This document shows, piece after piece, positions 1 to 5,848 of a stretch of DNA of 11,254 nucleotides (the first letter of the stretch is position 1; every line of letters starts with the position of its first letter). Location: positions 1-11,254 of the forward strand of contig DAIDIM010000137.1 in assembly GCA_027459365.1 (NCBI GenBank). Direction: 5' to 3'. This stretch comes from Chlamydiota bacterium. Lineage in GTDB: Bacteria; Chlamydiota; Chlamydiia; Chlamydiales; SM23-39. A model generated the notes under the pieces. The model was not told where the DNA came from. It made no database searches and saw only the letters and a list, made by a program, of their open reading frames with translations. The position numbers were made by a program, and so were the translations under genes.

Positions 1-318
1 AACGTCATCAACGGCGTCAAGAAGAAAATCGCGGAAATCAAGTCTTCGCTTCCTCCGGGCGTCGAAATTGTTTCCGCCTACGACCGCTCAGAACTAATTC
101 GCAAATCCATCCATACGCTGCAACGCGACCTTCTGGAAGAAGCCATCATCGTCAGTCTGGTCATCATTATTTTCCTTTTCCATTTTCGCTCGGCGCTTAT
201 CCCGATTCTCACGCTGCCGCCCCACAGCAACTTCAATCACAGGAATTACAAATTCTGGGACTATAACCAGCATTGCAATAAGTGGACAGAGCTCGACTGG
301 ACTTCTTGGAGGCGGTGA
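1..318 (+). CDS. CusA-like heavy-metal RND efflux pump, internal fragment running into foreign sequence
   Basis: Frame 1 is open from the window edge to the TGA at 316-318. The first 73 or so residues look like the inner-membrane RND pump of Cus/Czc-type metal exporters: a periplasmic stretch containing LPPGVEIVSAYDRSELI, then LLEEAIIVSLVIIIFLFHFRS, which is the start of a transmembrane helix, then IPILTLP. In this family the helix region continues with more hydrophobic residues. Here it changes abruptly to PHSNFNHRNYKFWDY and stops after 32 further codons, and those last codons are an out-of-frame reading of the next gene. By hand count about two thirds of third codon positions in the pump part are G or C, unlike the AT-rich third positions downstream. 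The fragment has no start and no normal end, so it cannot make a working pump. Family assignment is fairly sure; CusA versus another HME-RND member is not resolved. Confidence 0.75.
   Translation, partial: NVINGVKKKIAEIKSSLPPGVEIVSAYDRSELIRKSIHTLQRDLLEEAIIVSLVIIIFLFHFRSALIPILTLPPHSNFNHRNYKFWDYNQHCNKWTELDWTSWRR
215..225. other. Junction between efflux-pump fragment and autotransporter gene
   Basis: The frame-1 pump homology ends at about 219 (…ILTLP). From about 218-224 frame 2 begins to read as autotransporter passenger (TATSITGITNSGTITSIAIS…), with the same repeat motif found downstream. Frame 2 has a stop (TAA) at about 95-97 and no start codon before the passenger sequence, so neither gene is intact across this point. 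No terminal inverted repeat or duplicated target is visible at the join. It is either a recombination breakpoint or an assembly chimera. Confidence 0.7.
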
Positions 319-2167
319 CATTAACGAATTGGGTGCTTTCCCTCCTTTTGTCTATCGCGTGAATACTCCAGATGGGTCTACAATCTCTATTGCGCTTGCG
401 CCTTTGGAAAAAACCAGTCTAGTTCAAAGCGTTGCTATCGATAATAGTGGCCTAAACGGAATCATTGGATTAATCAGCGGTCCTACGCTTCCAATAAATC
501 CTGCCTATGTCATCGCAACAAATACAGCAACTCCCGTCAATTTTCCTTCAGCTGTAAGTAACATTAAAAGCGTCGCCATCAATAATGTTGGATCCACAGC
601 ACTTGTTGGAGGAGACGTTTTTTTAGCGTCGAGTTACAATGCAAAAGCTTATTTTGTAAACACGAGCACCCAAAATGCAACAGAAATTCCAAATCTTGCA
701 ACAAATGCTCAAATTCTTAGTGTGGCCATTGATGCAAAAGGAGATATAGGTCTTCTTGGAGGTCGTTTTGTTGGTGGTAAGGGACCTCTTGCATATATTG
801 TCGATAATAGTGGATCGACTCCGAGTGCGACTCAACTTCAACTTTCTTCGTCTGGTTCTATTTACAGTGTTGCGATTCAAGACACTGGAACCTTGGGTGT
901 TCTCGGCGGAAGTGATAATTCTAATAATCCAACAGCATTCTTAGTGAATATTTCTAACAATACAGTTGTTCAATTAAATCTTGGAAGTACGTCGGGGGGA
1001 ATTTACTCCATCGCTTTTGATCAGATAGTTTCACTTTTGAATTCACCATTGCCCACTTCTGGGTTAGAAGGGAATAACTTAAGACTTGCCAACTATTTCA
1101 ATGCATATGCATCCGATACATTTTTCTACCTTTTCCCTTCAGTGCTTGATGGAAATTTAAGTGACGCATTGAAAAGTGTCGCTCCCACGCGGAATGCATC
1201 GTCATTATTTGCAAGCAATAACAATCTTATTGCAATGCGTGAGTCCATTTCACGAAGAGCAATTGTTGCAAGGCAAAGTGCATTGAAAAATGAGTGCGAA
1301 TTTGCGTCGTGCGGTAATATTTGTTTAGATCCCCATACATTCTGGATGGATATCATCGGGCTTGATACATACGCACATGCACAAGAGCAAACACCCCGTT
1401 TTCATCCGCTAAGTATTGGATTTGTTTTGGGATATGATGTGCTGAAAACTTCTACCTTTAGAATCGGAGGAAGTCTTGCATATATGTATACACATCTAAG
1501 CCAAGGAAATCACGGCGACCATAATACAATCAATCAGGAATATGTTTCTTTGTACGGTCTTTGGGAAAAGTGTTCTTTCTATGCAAATGCTGCACTTTGG
1601 TACGGAATGTTCCAAATCAATAGTTTGCGAGACATGCATATGACTTCGTTTGATTTTCGGGCAAAATCTTATCGAACGGGCTCTCAATTAGATCCCTACT
1701 TTGAATTGGGATATGACTATCAATTTAATGAAAGTTATCTTTTGGAACCTTTTGTCATGTTCGATTGGATCCACACTTGGGCAAATGCATTTAAGGAAAA
1801 TAGTGATAGCATTTTTAAATTCGTCCAACATCCTATTCATGCATCGATGTTTCGAACAGAGATGGGTCTGCGATTTTATGAAACATTCCGTTTTTGCTCA
1901 TGGAATTTGATCCTTGAGGAATTGGCAAGCTATGTATATAGAAAACCGCATAAAATCGGTCATGTGAAAGGGTTTTTAGTCGGCCATGATGGAACGCTTG
2001 TTTTAGAAACGTTTACAGATGCACAAAATCTTGGATCGGTCGGATTTCTTATGATTTTTGAATCAAACGATTCAACATTCCCAACTGGAACGCTCGGCTA
2101 TAAAGGAGAATTTGGTTCTGGCTACCAATCACATCAAATAACACTTGGCTTTGATTGGAGTTTTTAA
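218..2167 (+). CDS. Autotransporter-type outer membrane protein, 5'-truncated, repeated passenger plus beta barrel
   Basis: About 649 codons are visible. A TTG at 329 could be called as a start, but the reading frame upstream of it (263-328) already contains a passenger repeat, so 329 is not the true start; the beginning of the gene is lost at the junction near 218. The passenger has six copies of a roughly 49-residue unit with core (I/V)xS(V/I)AI…GxxGLLGG, followed by a short hydrophobic strand such as AYIV or AFLV. From about 1205 to the end the protein looks like an autotransporter beta domain: amphipathic strands rich in aromatic residues (GFVLGYDVL, RIGGSLAYMYTHLS, YVSLYGLWEKCSFYANAALWYGM, FELGYDYQFNESYLLEPFVMFDW), ending in ITLGFDWSF with the terminal phenylalanine expected of a protein inserted by the Bam machinery. 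It probably displays the passenger on the cell surface. It resembles chlamydial Pmp-like proteins in architecture, but I see no clear Pmp GGAI/FxxN repeats. Ligand or role is unknown. Confidence 0.75.
   Translation, partial: RPTATSITGITNSGTITSIAISGQSSTGLLGGGDINELGAFPPFVYRVNTPDGSTISIALAPLEKTSLVQSVAIDNSGLNGIIGLISGPTLPINPAYVIATNTATPVNFPSAVSNIKSVAINNVGSTALVGGDVFLASSYNAKAYFVNTSTQNATEIPNLATNAQILSVAIDAKGDIGLLGGRFVGGKGPLAYIVDNSGSTPSATQLQLSSSGSIYSVAIQDTGTLGVLGGSDNSNNPTAFLVNISNNTVVQLNLGSTSGGIYSIAFDQIVSLLNSPLPTSGLEGNNLRLANYFNAYASDTFFYLFPSVLDGNLSDALKSVAPTRNASSLFASNNNLIAMRESISRRAIVARQSALKNECEFASCGNICLDPHTFWMDIIGLDTYAHAQEQTPRFHPLSIGFVLGYDVLKTSTFRIGGSLAYMYTHLSQGNHGDHNTINQEYVSLYGLWEKCSFYANAALWYGMFQINSLRDMHMTSFDFRAKSYRTGSQLDPYFELGYDYQFNESYLLEPFVMFDWIHTWANAFKENSDSIFKFVQHPIHASMFRTEMGLRFYETFRFCSWNLILEELASYVYRKPHKIGHVKGFLVGHDGTLVLETFTDAQNLGSVGFLMIFESNDSTFPTGTLGYKGEFGSGYQSHQITLGFDWSF
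263..1060 (+). repeat. Six tandem protein repeats (47-53 residues) in the autotransporter passenger
   Basis: The repeat core starts at nucleotides 263, 422, 563, 713, 860 and 1001, spaced 159, 141, 150, 147 and 141 bp, all multiples of three. The cores read ITSIAIS, VQSVAID, IKSVAIN, ILSVAID, IYSVAIQ and IYSIAFD. Copies one to five carry a small glycine-rich turn (LLGGG, IIGL, ALVGG, LLGG, VLGG); the sixth is degenerate. The DNA copies are well diverged, so this is an old protein repeat and not a recent tandem duplication. A regular beta fold such as a propeller or solenoid is a plausible inference. Confidence 0.75.
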
Positions 2168-2335
2168 ACTCGACTTATGTCATTTTTTGATGACATCTCC
2201 GGTGAGAGAGTCCGCGCTTTCATTATTTTCTTGCTCGTCAATAGGGTCGTTGCAGCTATTGACTCGCAAAAAAATAATAAAATCATCGAACGCCTCCTTC
2301 GGATCTGTCTTTCAAAAAATGACATAAGTTGAGTT
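2167..2335. mobile_element. 169-bp fold-back (MITE-like) element with 24-bp terminal inverted repeats
   Basis: The left arm 2167-2190 (begins AACTCGACTTATGTC) is the reverse complement of the right arm 2312-2335 at 23 of 24 positions. The palindrome continues inward: 2237-2244 pairs perfectly with 2256-2263, 2222-2232 pairs with 2268-2278 apart from one mismatch, and intermediate parts pair imperfectly. All share a centre near 2250, so the whole unit can fold into one long hairpin. A nested hairpin (ATGTCA, loop TTTTTTGA, TGACAT) lies at 2177-2196. The first base of the element is the last base of the autotransporter stop codon. No transposase and no clear target duplication are visible. It lies between two convergent genes, so it may also serve as a bidirectional terminator. 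MITE is an inference from shape only. Confidence 0.6.
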
Positions 2336-2381
2336 GTTCAAACTGTGGTGAATTTTTAGTGCCCTCGTTGGAACATACAGC

Positions 2382-2891
2382 TTAGGCTCGTACGATTGGA
2401 TTCAACCCATTCTTCAATCGATCGCCATAGACATAGCCTAAGTTTCTTGTTTGAACGGTATATGGATCCTTCGGATTGTCGACAAGAACCCCGTTCTCTT
2501 TTGCAAACACGACAAGATATGCCTCTTCTGGAATGCCAGAGGTGAGCGATGATGGTTCATAAACATCAAGAATATTGCCAGATGAAAATACGAAAACAGA
2601 TGCGAGGTTTTGGAAGCAAAACATGTTTTTCATTGGACCGGGAAGGGGAGGAGAATCGATCCATTGATCGCAAGCGAGGTGAAGGGCGCGGCTTTTAGTT
2701 AATTCAAGGGCGATGGGGCCAAGTGTTTGGAGGATCACCTTTTTGAGTATTGGGTCAAATCTCCAAAGGTCTCGTTTGGTTTTTTGTGCAGTTTCTCTTA
2801 AATGGTCGAAGTTGAGGGGGAAATTCTCAAAACGGACGTGGCCTTGGCTTCGATAATGGGTGATTTGTTGGGCTGTGAGGGCAGTTTTCAT
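2382..2891 (-). CDS. CT296-like protein with fold related to Fe(II)/2-oxoglutarate (PhyH-like) dioxygenases
   Basis: 169 residues from the ATG at 2891. A longer reading from 2948 exists, but its extra 19 residues (MLTILQTCSFERK…) overlap the start of rnc, while MKTALTAQQITHYRSQGHV matches the usual start of phytanoyl-CoA dioxygenase-like proteins (LTxEQxxxYRxxGYVxxENF). Later segments, ALHLACDQWIDSPPLPGP at about 69-86 and LGYVYGDRLKNGLNPIV at about 151-167, also fit that fold. The usual HxD…H iron triad is not evident: the H-D pair is spaced HLACD. In C. trachomatis the neighbour of rnc is CT296, once proposed as a divalent-cation repressor (DcrA); its crystal structure resembled 2-oxoglutarate dioxygenases with key catalytic residues missing. 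Position next to rnc and the missing triad both suggest that this is its orthologue. Function is therefore open. Confidence 0.65.
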   Translation of the reverse strand: MKTALTAQQITHYRSQGHVRFENFPLNFDHLRETAQKTKRDLWRFDPILKKVILQTLGPIALELTKSRALHLACDQWIDSPPLPGPMKNMFCFQNLASVFVFSSGNILDVYEPSSLTSGIPEEAYLVVFAKENGVLVDNPKDPYTVQTRNLGYVYGDRLKNGLNPIVRA

Positions 2892-2899
2892 AGTGAAAC

Positions 2900-2928
2900 A
2901 TGATACCTGCTTCCTTTCAAAAGAACAA
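2900..2928 (-). promoter_or_regulatory. Candidate sigma-70-type promoter for the CT296-like gene
   Basis: On the minus strand TTGTTC (2928-2923) is followed by a 17-base spacer and TATCAT (2905-2900). Transcription would start near 2893, about two bases before the ATG at 2891, so the message would be almost leaderless; no good Shine-Dalgarno sequence sits in front of that ATG. The 55-bp divergent gap is too short to hold much else. Pattern match only. Confidence 0.35.
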
Positions 2929-2946
2929 GTTTGTAAAATTGTTAAC

Positions 2947-3654
2947 ATGTGCTCGCTTGAGACTTTACGTAAAAATATTTACTTAATCGAAGAACAGATT
3001 GGCTATGTCTTTGAAAATAAGGAGCTTCTGGTTCTTTCTTTGATCCATCGCTCCTTTGTAAATGAGCATAAGCATCAGGTTCAGACTCATAACGAGCGGC
3101 TAGAGTTTTTAGGGGATTCTGTGCTTGGGTTGATTACGGCCGATTTTTTATATCATCGTTTGCCATCTTTTCCTGAAGGGCCCCTTTCTCAATTTCGTTC
3201 CCGTTTGGTCGATGCCAGTGCTTGTGCCTATTATTTGCAAAAATTAGGGTTGCAAAAGTTTATTTTGTTGGGGAGAGGAGAGAATTTAAGCGATGGGAAG
3301 GCAAAAATCTCCATTTTAGCAGATGTGTTTGAGGCGTTGATCGGGGCGATCTTTATTGATGGCGGATTGGGTGTTGCAAAATCATTTTTACTTTGTCATT
3401 TTACAGCTGACTTCGAGGCAGTGATTGGTTCTCCTTCGAGAAATTATAAGGCCGAATTGCAAGATTATTCGCAAAAGAGATATCAGAAGGCCCCCTCTTA
3501 CAAAATTGTACAAGAGACAGGTCCTGATCATGCAAAAATTTTCCATTGCGTAGTGATGGTTGCCGATAAAGAGGTGGGTGTCGGTCTTGGAGAATCAAAA
3601 AAACAGGCAGAACAGCAGGCTGCTTTTGATGCATTAAGCAAGAATATAAAATGA
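2947..3654 (+). CDS. rnc: Ribonuclease III
   Basis: Endonuclease that cuts double-stranded RNA, including the rRNA precursor. 235 residues from the ATG at 2947. The reading frame extends upstream to 2860, but that part lies inside the divergent CT296-like gene, and family members begin close to MCSLETLRKN. The catalytic domain holds the signature HNERLEFLGDSVLG at 48-61, with catalytic E53 and D57, and ADVFEALIGAIFIDGG at 125-140, with D126 and E129. The double-stranded RNA-binding domain spans about 166-232 (NYKAELQDYSQKR… to GESKKQAEQQAAFDAL). Length is normal for the family. The last four bases, ATGA, are shared with the radA start, implying translational coupling. No strong Shine-Dalgarno is visible before the start; a TAAAAT at 2934-2939 could be a -10 element, but the matching -35 is poor. 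Confidence 0.95.
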   Translation: MCSLETLRKNIYLIEEQIGYVFENKELLVLSLIHRSFVNEHKHQVQTHNERLEFLGDSVLGLITADFLYHRLPSFPEGPLSQFRSRLVDASACAYYLQKLGLQKFILLGRGENLSDGKAKISILADVFEALIGAIFIDGGLGVAKSFLLCHFTADFEAVIGSPSRNYKAELQDYSQKRYQKAPSYKIVQETGPDHAKIFHCVVMVADKEVGVGLGESKKQAEQQAAFDALSKNIK

Positions 3655-5018
3655 AAACGAAAGTTGCATGGGTTTGCAGAGATTGTGGCCATTCACAGAT
3701 GAAATGGACCGGCAGTTGTGGTGGATGTCAGAATTGGAGCACCCTTGTCGAGGAGGTGCAGCTTGAGGAAAAAAAGCAACGTTTTACTGCAAAAAAAACG
3801 GTTAGTTCAAAACCTGTTCGGATTCGCGATGTAGAAATCGGGGCGTTTTCTCGCATCTATACAAAAATTGGTGAGCTCGATCGTCTTTTTGGTGGCGGTA
3901 TTGTCACAGGTTCTTTGATTCTGATTGGGGGAGAACCAGGTGTTGGAAAGTCGACCCTGTTATTGCAGATGGCGAGCGCTTTGGCAGGACAGGAGCTGAA
4001 GGTGCTCTACATTTGCGGAGAGGAGTCTGCTGAGCAAACGTCACTGAGAGCGCAACGTTTGAGAATAGATCATCCAAATCTTTATTTGCTCAATGAAACT
4101 TTATTTGGTGCGATTCGCTCGCATATTGAACAATTGCAACCCGATGTTGCAATTGTCGATTCTGTGCAGATTATGTACAAAGATGAAATTCCATCGGCGC
4201 CTGGCTCTGTTGTTCAGGTGCGCGAAATTGCGAGCGAATTTATGCACTTAGCCAAAGGTCATGGGATTACCACTTTTTTGATTGGCCATGTGACAAAATC
4301 GGGCGAACTTGCTGGTCCTCGTGTTTTAGAGCATCTTGTCGATACGGTGCTCGATTTTGAGGGGGATCGACAAAATGGATATCGACTCCTCCGTTCCATT
4401 AAGAATCGCTTTGGCTCTACAGATGAGATTTCGATTTTTCAAATGAAAGAGACAGGTCTTGTTGAAGTGCCAAATCCGTCGCATGTTTTTTTAGCGGAGC
4501 GTGTGAAGGAGATCCCTGGATCGGCCATTGTGCCAGGGCTTGAAGGTGCAAGGTCCTTTCTTTTGGAAATTCAGGCCCTTGTGACAAAAACAGTCTTCCC
4601 AACTCCATCTCGAAGGAGTGCTGGACTTGATCAAAATCGGCTCGCTTTGCTTTTAGCAGTTCTTGAAAAGCGTGTTGGCTTTCAGCTGCATCATTGTGAT
4701 GTATTTGTTGCACTTGCGGGTGGTCTAAAAATTGTGGAACCGGCACTCGATCTTGGTATTTTGCTTGCGATTGCCTCCTCGTATGCGAATCGCGCTCTTC
4801 CTCCAGATCTGATTGTTGTGGGAGAAGTTGGGCTTGGTGGGGAAGTGAGACCTGTCAGCCGCATTGAAACGCGCCTAAAAGAGGCAATCCATATGGGATT
4901 TAGAAAGTGTATTTTATCCAAGCGGAATCTAAAAGGGATCGCACCAGCGCTTCTGGAAAAAATACAATTAATTGATGTGGAGCTTGTTGATCAGGCTATC
5001 CGCGCTGTTGGAATTTAA
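3651..5018 (+). CDS. radA: DNA repair protein RadA (Sms)
   Basis: RecA-related ATPase that helps branch migration and processing of recombination intermediates. 455 residues, full length for the family. The N-terminal zinc finger is C9-x2-C12 … C23-x2-C26, inside CRDCGHSQMKWTGSCGGC. Walker A is GGEPGVGKST at 93-102, Walker B is DVAIVDS at about 165-171, and the RadA-specific KNRFG motif is at 251-255. The C-terminal third (from about 300) is the Lon-protease-like domain without protease function, with typical segments RLALLLAVLEKR and LPPDLIVVGEVGLGGEVRPV. It starts inside the stop region of rnc (ATGA at 3651-3654), so both genes are very likely one transcript. The annotation of rnc next to sms/radA is also found in Chlamydia. 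Confidence 0.96.
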   Translation: MKTKVAWVCRDCGHSQMKWTGSCGGCQNWSTLVEEVQLEEKKQRFTAKKTVSSKPVRIRDVEIGAFSRIYTKIGELDRLFGGGIVTGSLILIGGEPGVGKSTLLLQMASALAGQELKVLYICGEESAEQTSLRAQRLRIDHPNLYLLNETLFGAIRSHIEQLQPDVAIVDSVQIMYKDEIPSAPGSVVQVREIASEFMHLAKGHGITTFLIGHVTKSGELAGPRVLEHLVDTVLDFEGDRQNGYRLLRSIKNRFGSTDEISIFQMKETGLVEVPNPSHVFLAERVKEIPGSAIVPGLEGARSFLLEIQALVTKTVFPTPSRRSAGLDQNRLALLLAVLEKRVGFQLHHCDVFVALAGGLKIVEPALDLGILLAIASSYANRALPPDLIVVGEVGLGGEVRPVSRIETRLKEAIHMGFRKCILSKRNLKGIAPALLEKIQLIDVELVDQAIRAVGI

Positions 5019-5036
5019 TTGTATTTAGCATATAGT
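5008..5036 (+). promoter_or_regulatory. Candidate promoter of sodA
   Basis: TTGGAA (5008-5013) and TATAGT (5031-5036) are separated by 17 bases, a good sigma-70-type (sigma-66 in chlamydiae) arrangement. The -35 overlaps the last codons of radA. Predicted start is near 5043, which leaves a 14-base leader with the ribosome binding site. sodA can thus be expressed separately from rnc-radA. Confidence 0.5.
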
Positions 5037-5046
5037 AATTTTTTTT

Positions 5047-5053
5047 GAGGAGA
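5047..5053 (+). promoter_or_regulatory. Ribosome binding site deciding the sodA start
   Basis: GAGGAGA lies three bases before the ATG at 5057 and is the strongest Shine-Dalgarno match in this window. It rules out the upstream in-frame TTG at 5045, which would place the initiation codon ahead of and overlapping the binding site. Confidence 0.7.
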
Positions 5054-5056
5054 AAA

Positions 5057-5662
5057 ATGGAACAGACGAGCTACCAACTTCCTGAACTTCCCTATGATTT
5101 CAATGCATTGGAACCTGTGATTTCTGCTGAGATTATGGAACTCCATTATACGAAGCATCATAAGACCTATGTTACAAATTTAAATAGCGCTTTAGAAAAG
5201 TATCACCAAGCTGAGACAAAGAATGATGTGAGTCAAATGATTACTTTACAAGCAGCAATTAAGTTCAATGGTGGGGGTCATATCAATCATAGTATTTTTT
5301 GGACCATTTTAACCCCTCTATCGAAAGCGAAAGAAAAACCAGATGGGGACCTTGCGAAAATGATCGATCGCGATTTTGGCTCCTTTGATCAGTTCAAAGA
5401 AAAATTGACAAATGCTGCAGTTGGGGTGCAGGGGTCTGGCTGGGGTTGGCTTGGCTATAATAAAGGGCAAAAACGGCTTGAAATCGCAGCTTGCGCAAAT
5501 CAGGACCCGTTAAGCGCGCAAGGGCTGGTTCCTCTGCTTGGGATTGATGTGTGGGAACATGCCTATTATTTACAGTATAAGAGTGCGCGCGCTGATTATG
5601 TAAAAAATATTTGGAAAATTTTTAATTGGCAGCAAGTTGAAAATAGGCTCTCTTCCAATTAA
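5057..5662 (+). CDS. sodA: Superoxide dismutase, Mn/Fe family, manganese-type signature
   Basis: Converts superoxide to oxygen and hydrogen peroxide in the cytoplasm. 201 residues from the ATG at 5057. Expected metal ligands are all present: H30 in MELHYTKHH, H78 in GGGHINHSIFW, and D164 and H168 in LLGIDVWEHAYY. Active-site support includes Y38 (KTYV) and GSGWGWL at 126-132. The glycine in FNGGGHINHS and the glutamine in ANQDPL (about 149) are the residue pattern associated with manganese-type enzymes, not the iron type, so Mn or cambialistic use is inferred. In C. trachomatis sodM is the neighbour upstream of accD, as here. A weak stem (TTCCTG/CAGGAA, 5669-5690) follows the stop. Confidence 0.95.
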   Translation: MEQTSYQLPELPYDFNALEPVISAEIMELHYTKHHKTYVTNLNSALEKYHQAETKNDVSQMITLQAAIKFNGGGHINHSIFWTILTPLSKAKEKPDGDLAKMIDRDFGSFDQFKEKLTNAAVGVQGSGWGWLGYNKGQKRLEIAACANQDPLSAQGLVPLLGIDVWEHAYYLQYKSARADYVKNIWKIFNWQQVENRLSSN

Positions 5663-5668
5663 CAGAGA

Positions 5669-5690
5669 TTCCTGCTACAAATTTCAGGAA
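5669..5690 (+). terminator. Weak hairpin after sodA, possible terminator
   Basis: TTCCTG and CAGGAA form a perfect 6-bp stem around a 10-base loop, 6 bases after the sodA stop. The following sequence (ATAAAGTTATAATTT) is AT-rich but lacks a run of T, so intrinsic termination would be weak. It may instead protect the 3' end of the message. Confidence 0.25.
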
Positions 5691-5716
5691 ATAAAGTTAT
5701 AATTTAACAAGGAGGC

Positions 5717-5793
5717 GGCACAATTTTTGAGTCTGCAGCGAGCGACCAATAGCTGAATAGCAAAGCGCGAGTGAAGACCAAAAATTTGTTGCC
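5717..5793. repeat. Long imperfect hairpin in the sodA-accD gap
   Basis: The arms meet as follows: GGCA at 5717-5720 with TGCC at 5790-5793 (one bulge near 5789), CAATTTTTG at 5721-5729 with CAAAAATTTG at 5779-5788 (one bulge), GTCT at 5731-5734 with AGAC at 5775-5778, CA at 5736-5737 with TG at 5772-5773, CG at 5739-5740 with CG at 5768-5769, and GC at 5742-5743 with GC at 5765-5766. A small inner stem GCT/AGC lies at 5752-5761. Well over 20 pairs are possible over 77 bases. No open frame of note covers it. It may be an extragenic palindromic repeat, a structured leader or part of a terminator for sodA; the sequence alone does not decide. Confidence 0.45.
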
Positions 5794-5811
5794 AAGCCGA
5801 CACAGTTAAAA

Positions 5812-5840
5812 ATGACATTATTTCCTGGAACTGGTATTAT
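5812..5840 (+). promoter_or_regulatory. Candidate accD promoter with extended -10, predicting an almost leaderless message
   Basis: ATGACA (5812-5817), a 17-base spacer and TATTAT (5835-5840) with TGG immediately ahead (extended -10). Transcription would begin near 5847, two bases before the accD ATG at 5849. No Shine-Dalgarno sequence precedes that ATG, which agrees with a leaderless start. Two other ATGs (5839 and 5842) are out of frame. Confidence 0.4.
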
Positions 5841-5848
5841 GATGGGCA

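Noticed and set aside
94..321. Minus-strand reading frame across the left junction
   Set aside because: It spans the pump/autotransporter junction antisense to both coding frames and has a low-complexity, charged translation with no family resemblance.
329..331. TTG as the true start of the autotransporter, with GGAGG at 308-312
   Set aside because: The GGAGG is part of in-frame codons for the LLGGG turn of the first repeat, and spacing to the TTG is too long; repeat sequence continues upstream in frame.
2180..2311. 43-codon minus-strand frame inside the fold-back element (DPKEAFDDFIIFLRVN…)
   Set aside because: It has no start codon, is bounded by stops within both inverted-repeat arms, and matches no family that I recognise; it may be a chance frame or a remnant.
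2911..2939. Promoter for rnc (TTCCTT, 17 bases, TAAAAT)
   Set aside because: The -10 is acceptable but the -35 matches consensus poorly; not strong enough to list.
4417..4921. Minus-strand frames opposite radA
   Set aside because: They are antisense shadows of a strongly conserved gene, without start signals or recognisable motifs.
5802..5822. Resemblance of AAAAATGACAT near accD to the arms of the 2167-2335 element
   Set aside because: Only about 11 bases match, in an AT-rich context, and no second arm is present; likely coincidence.
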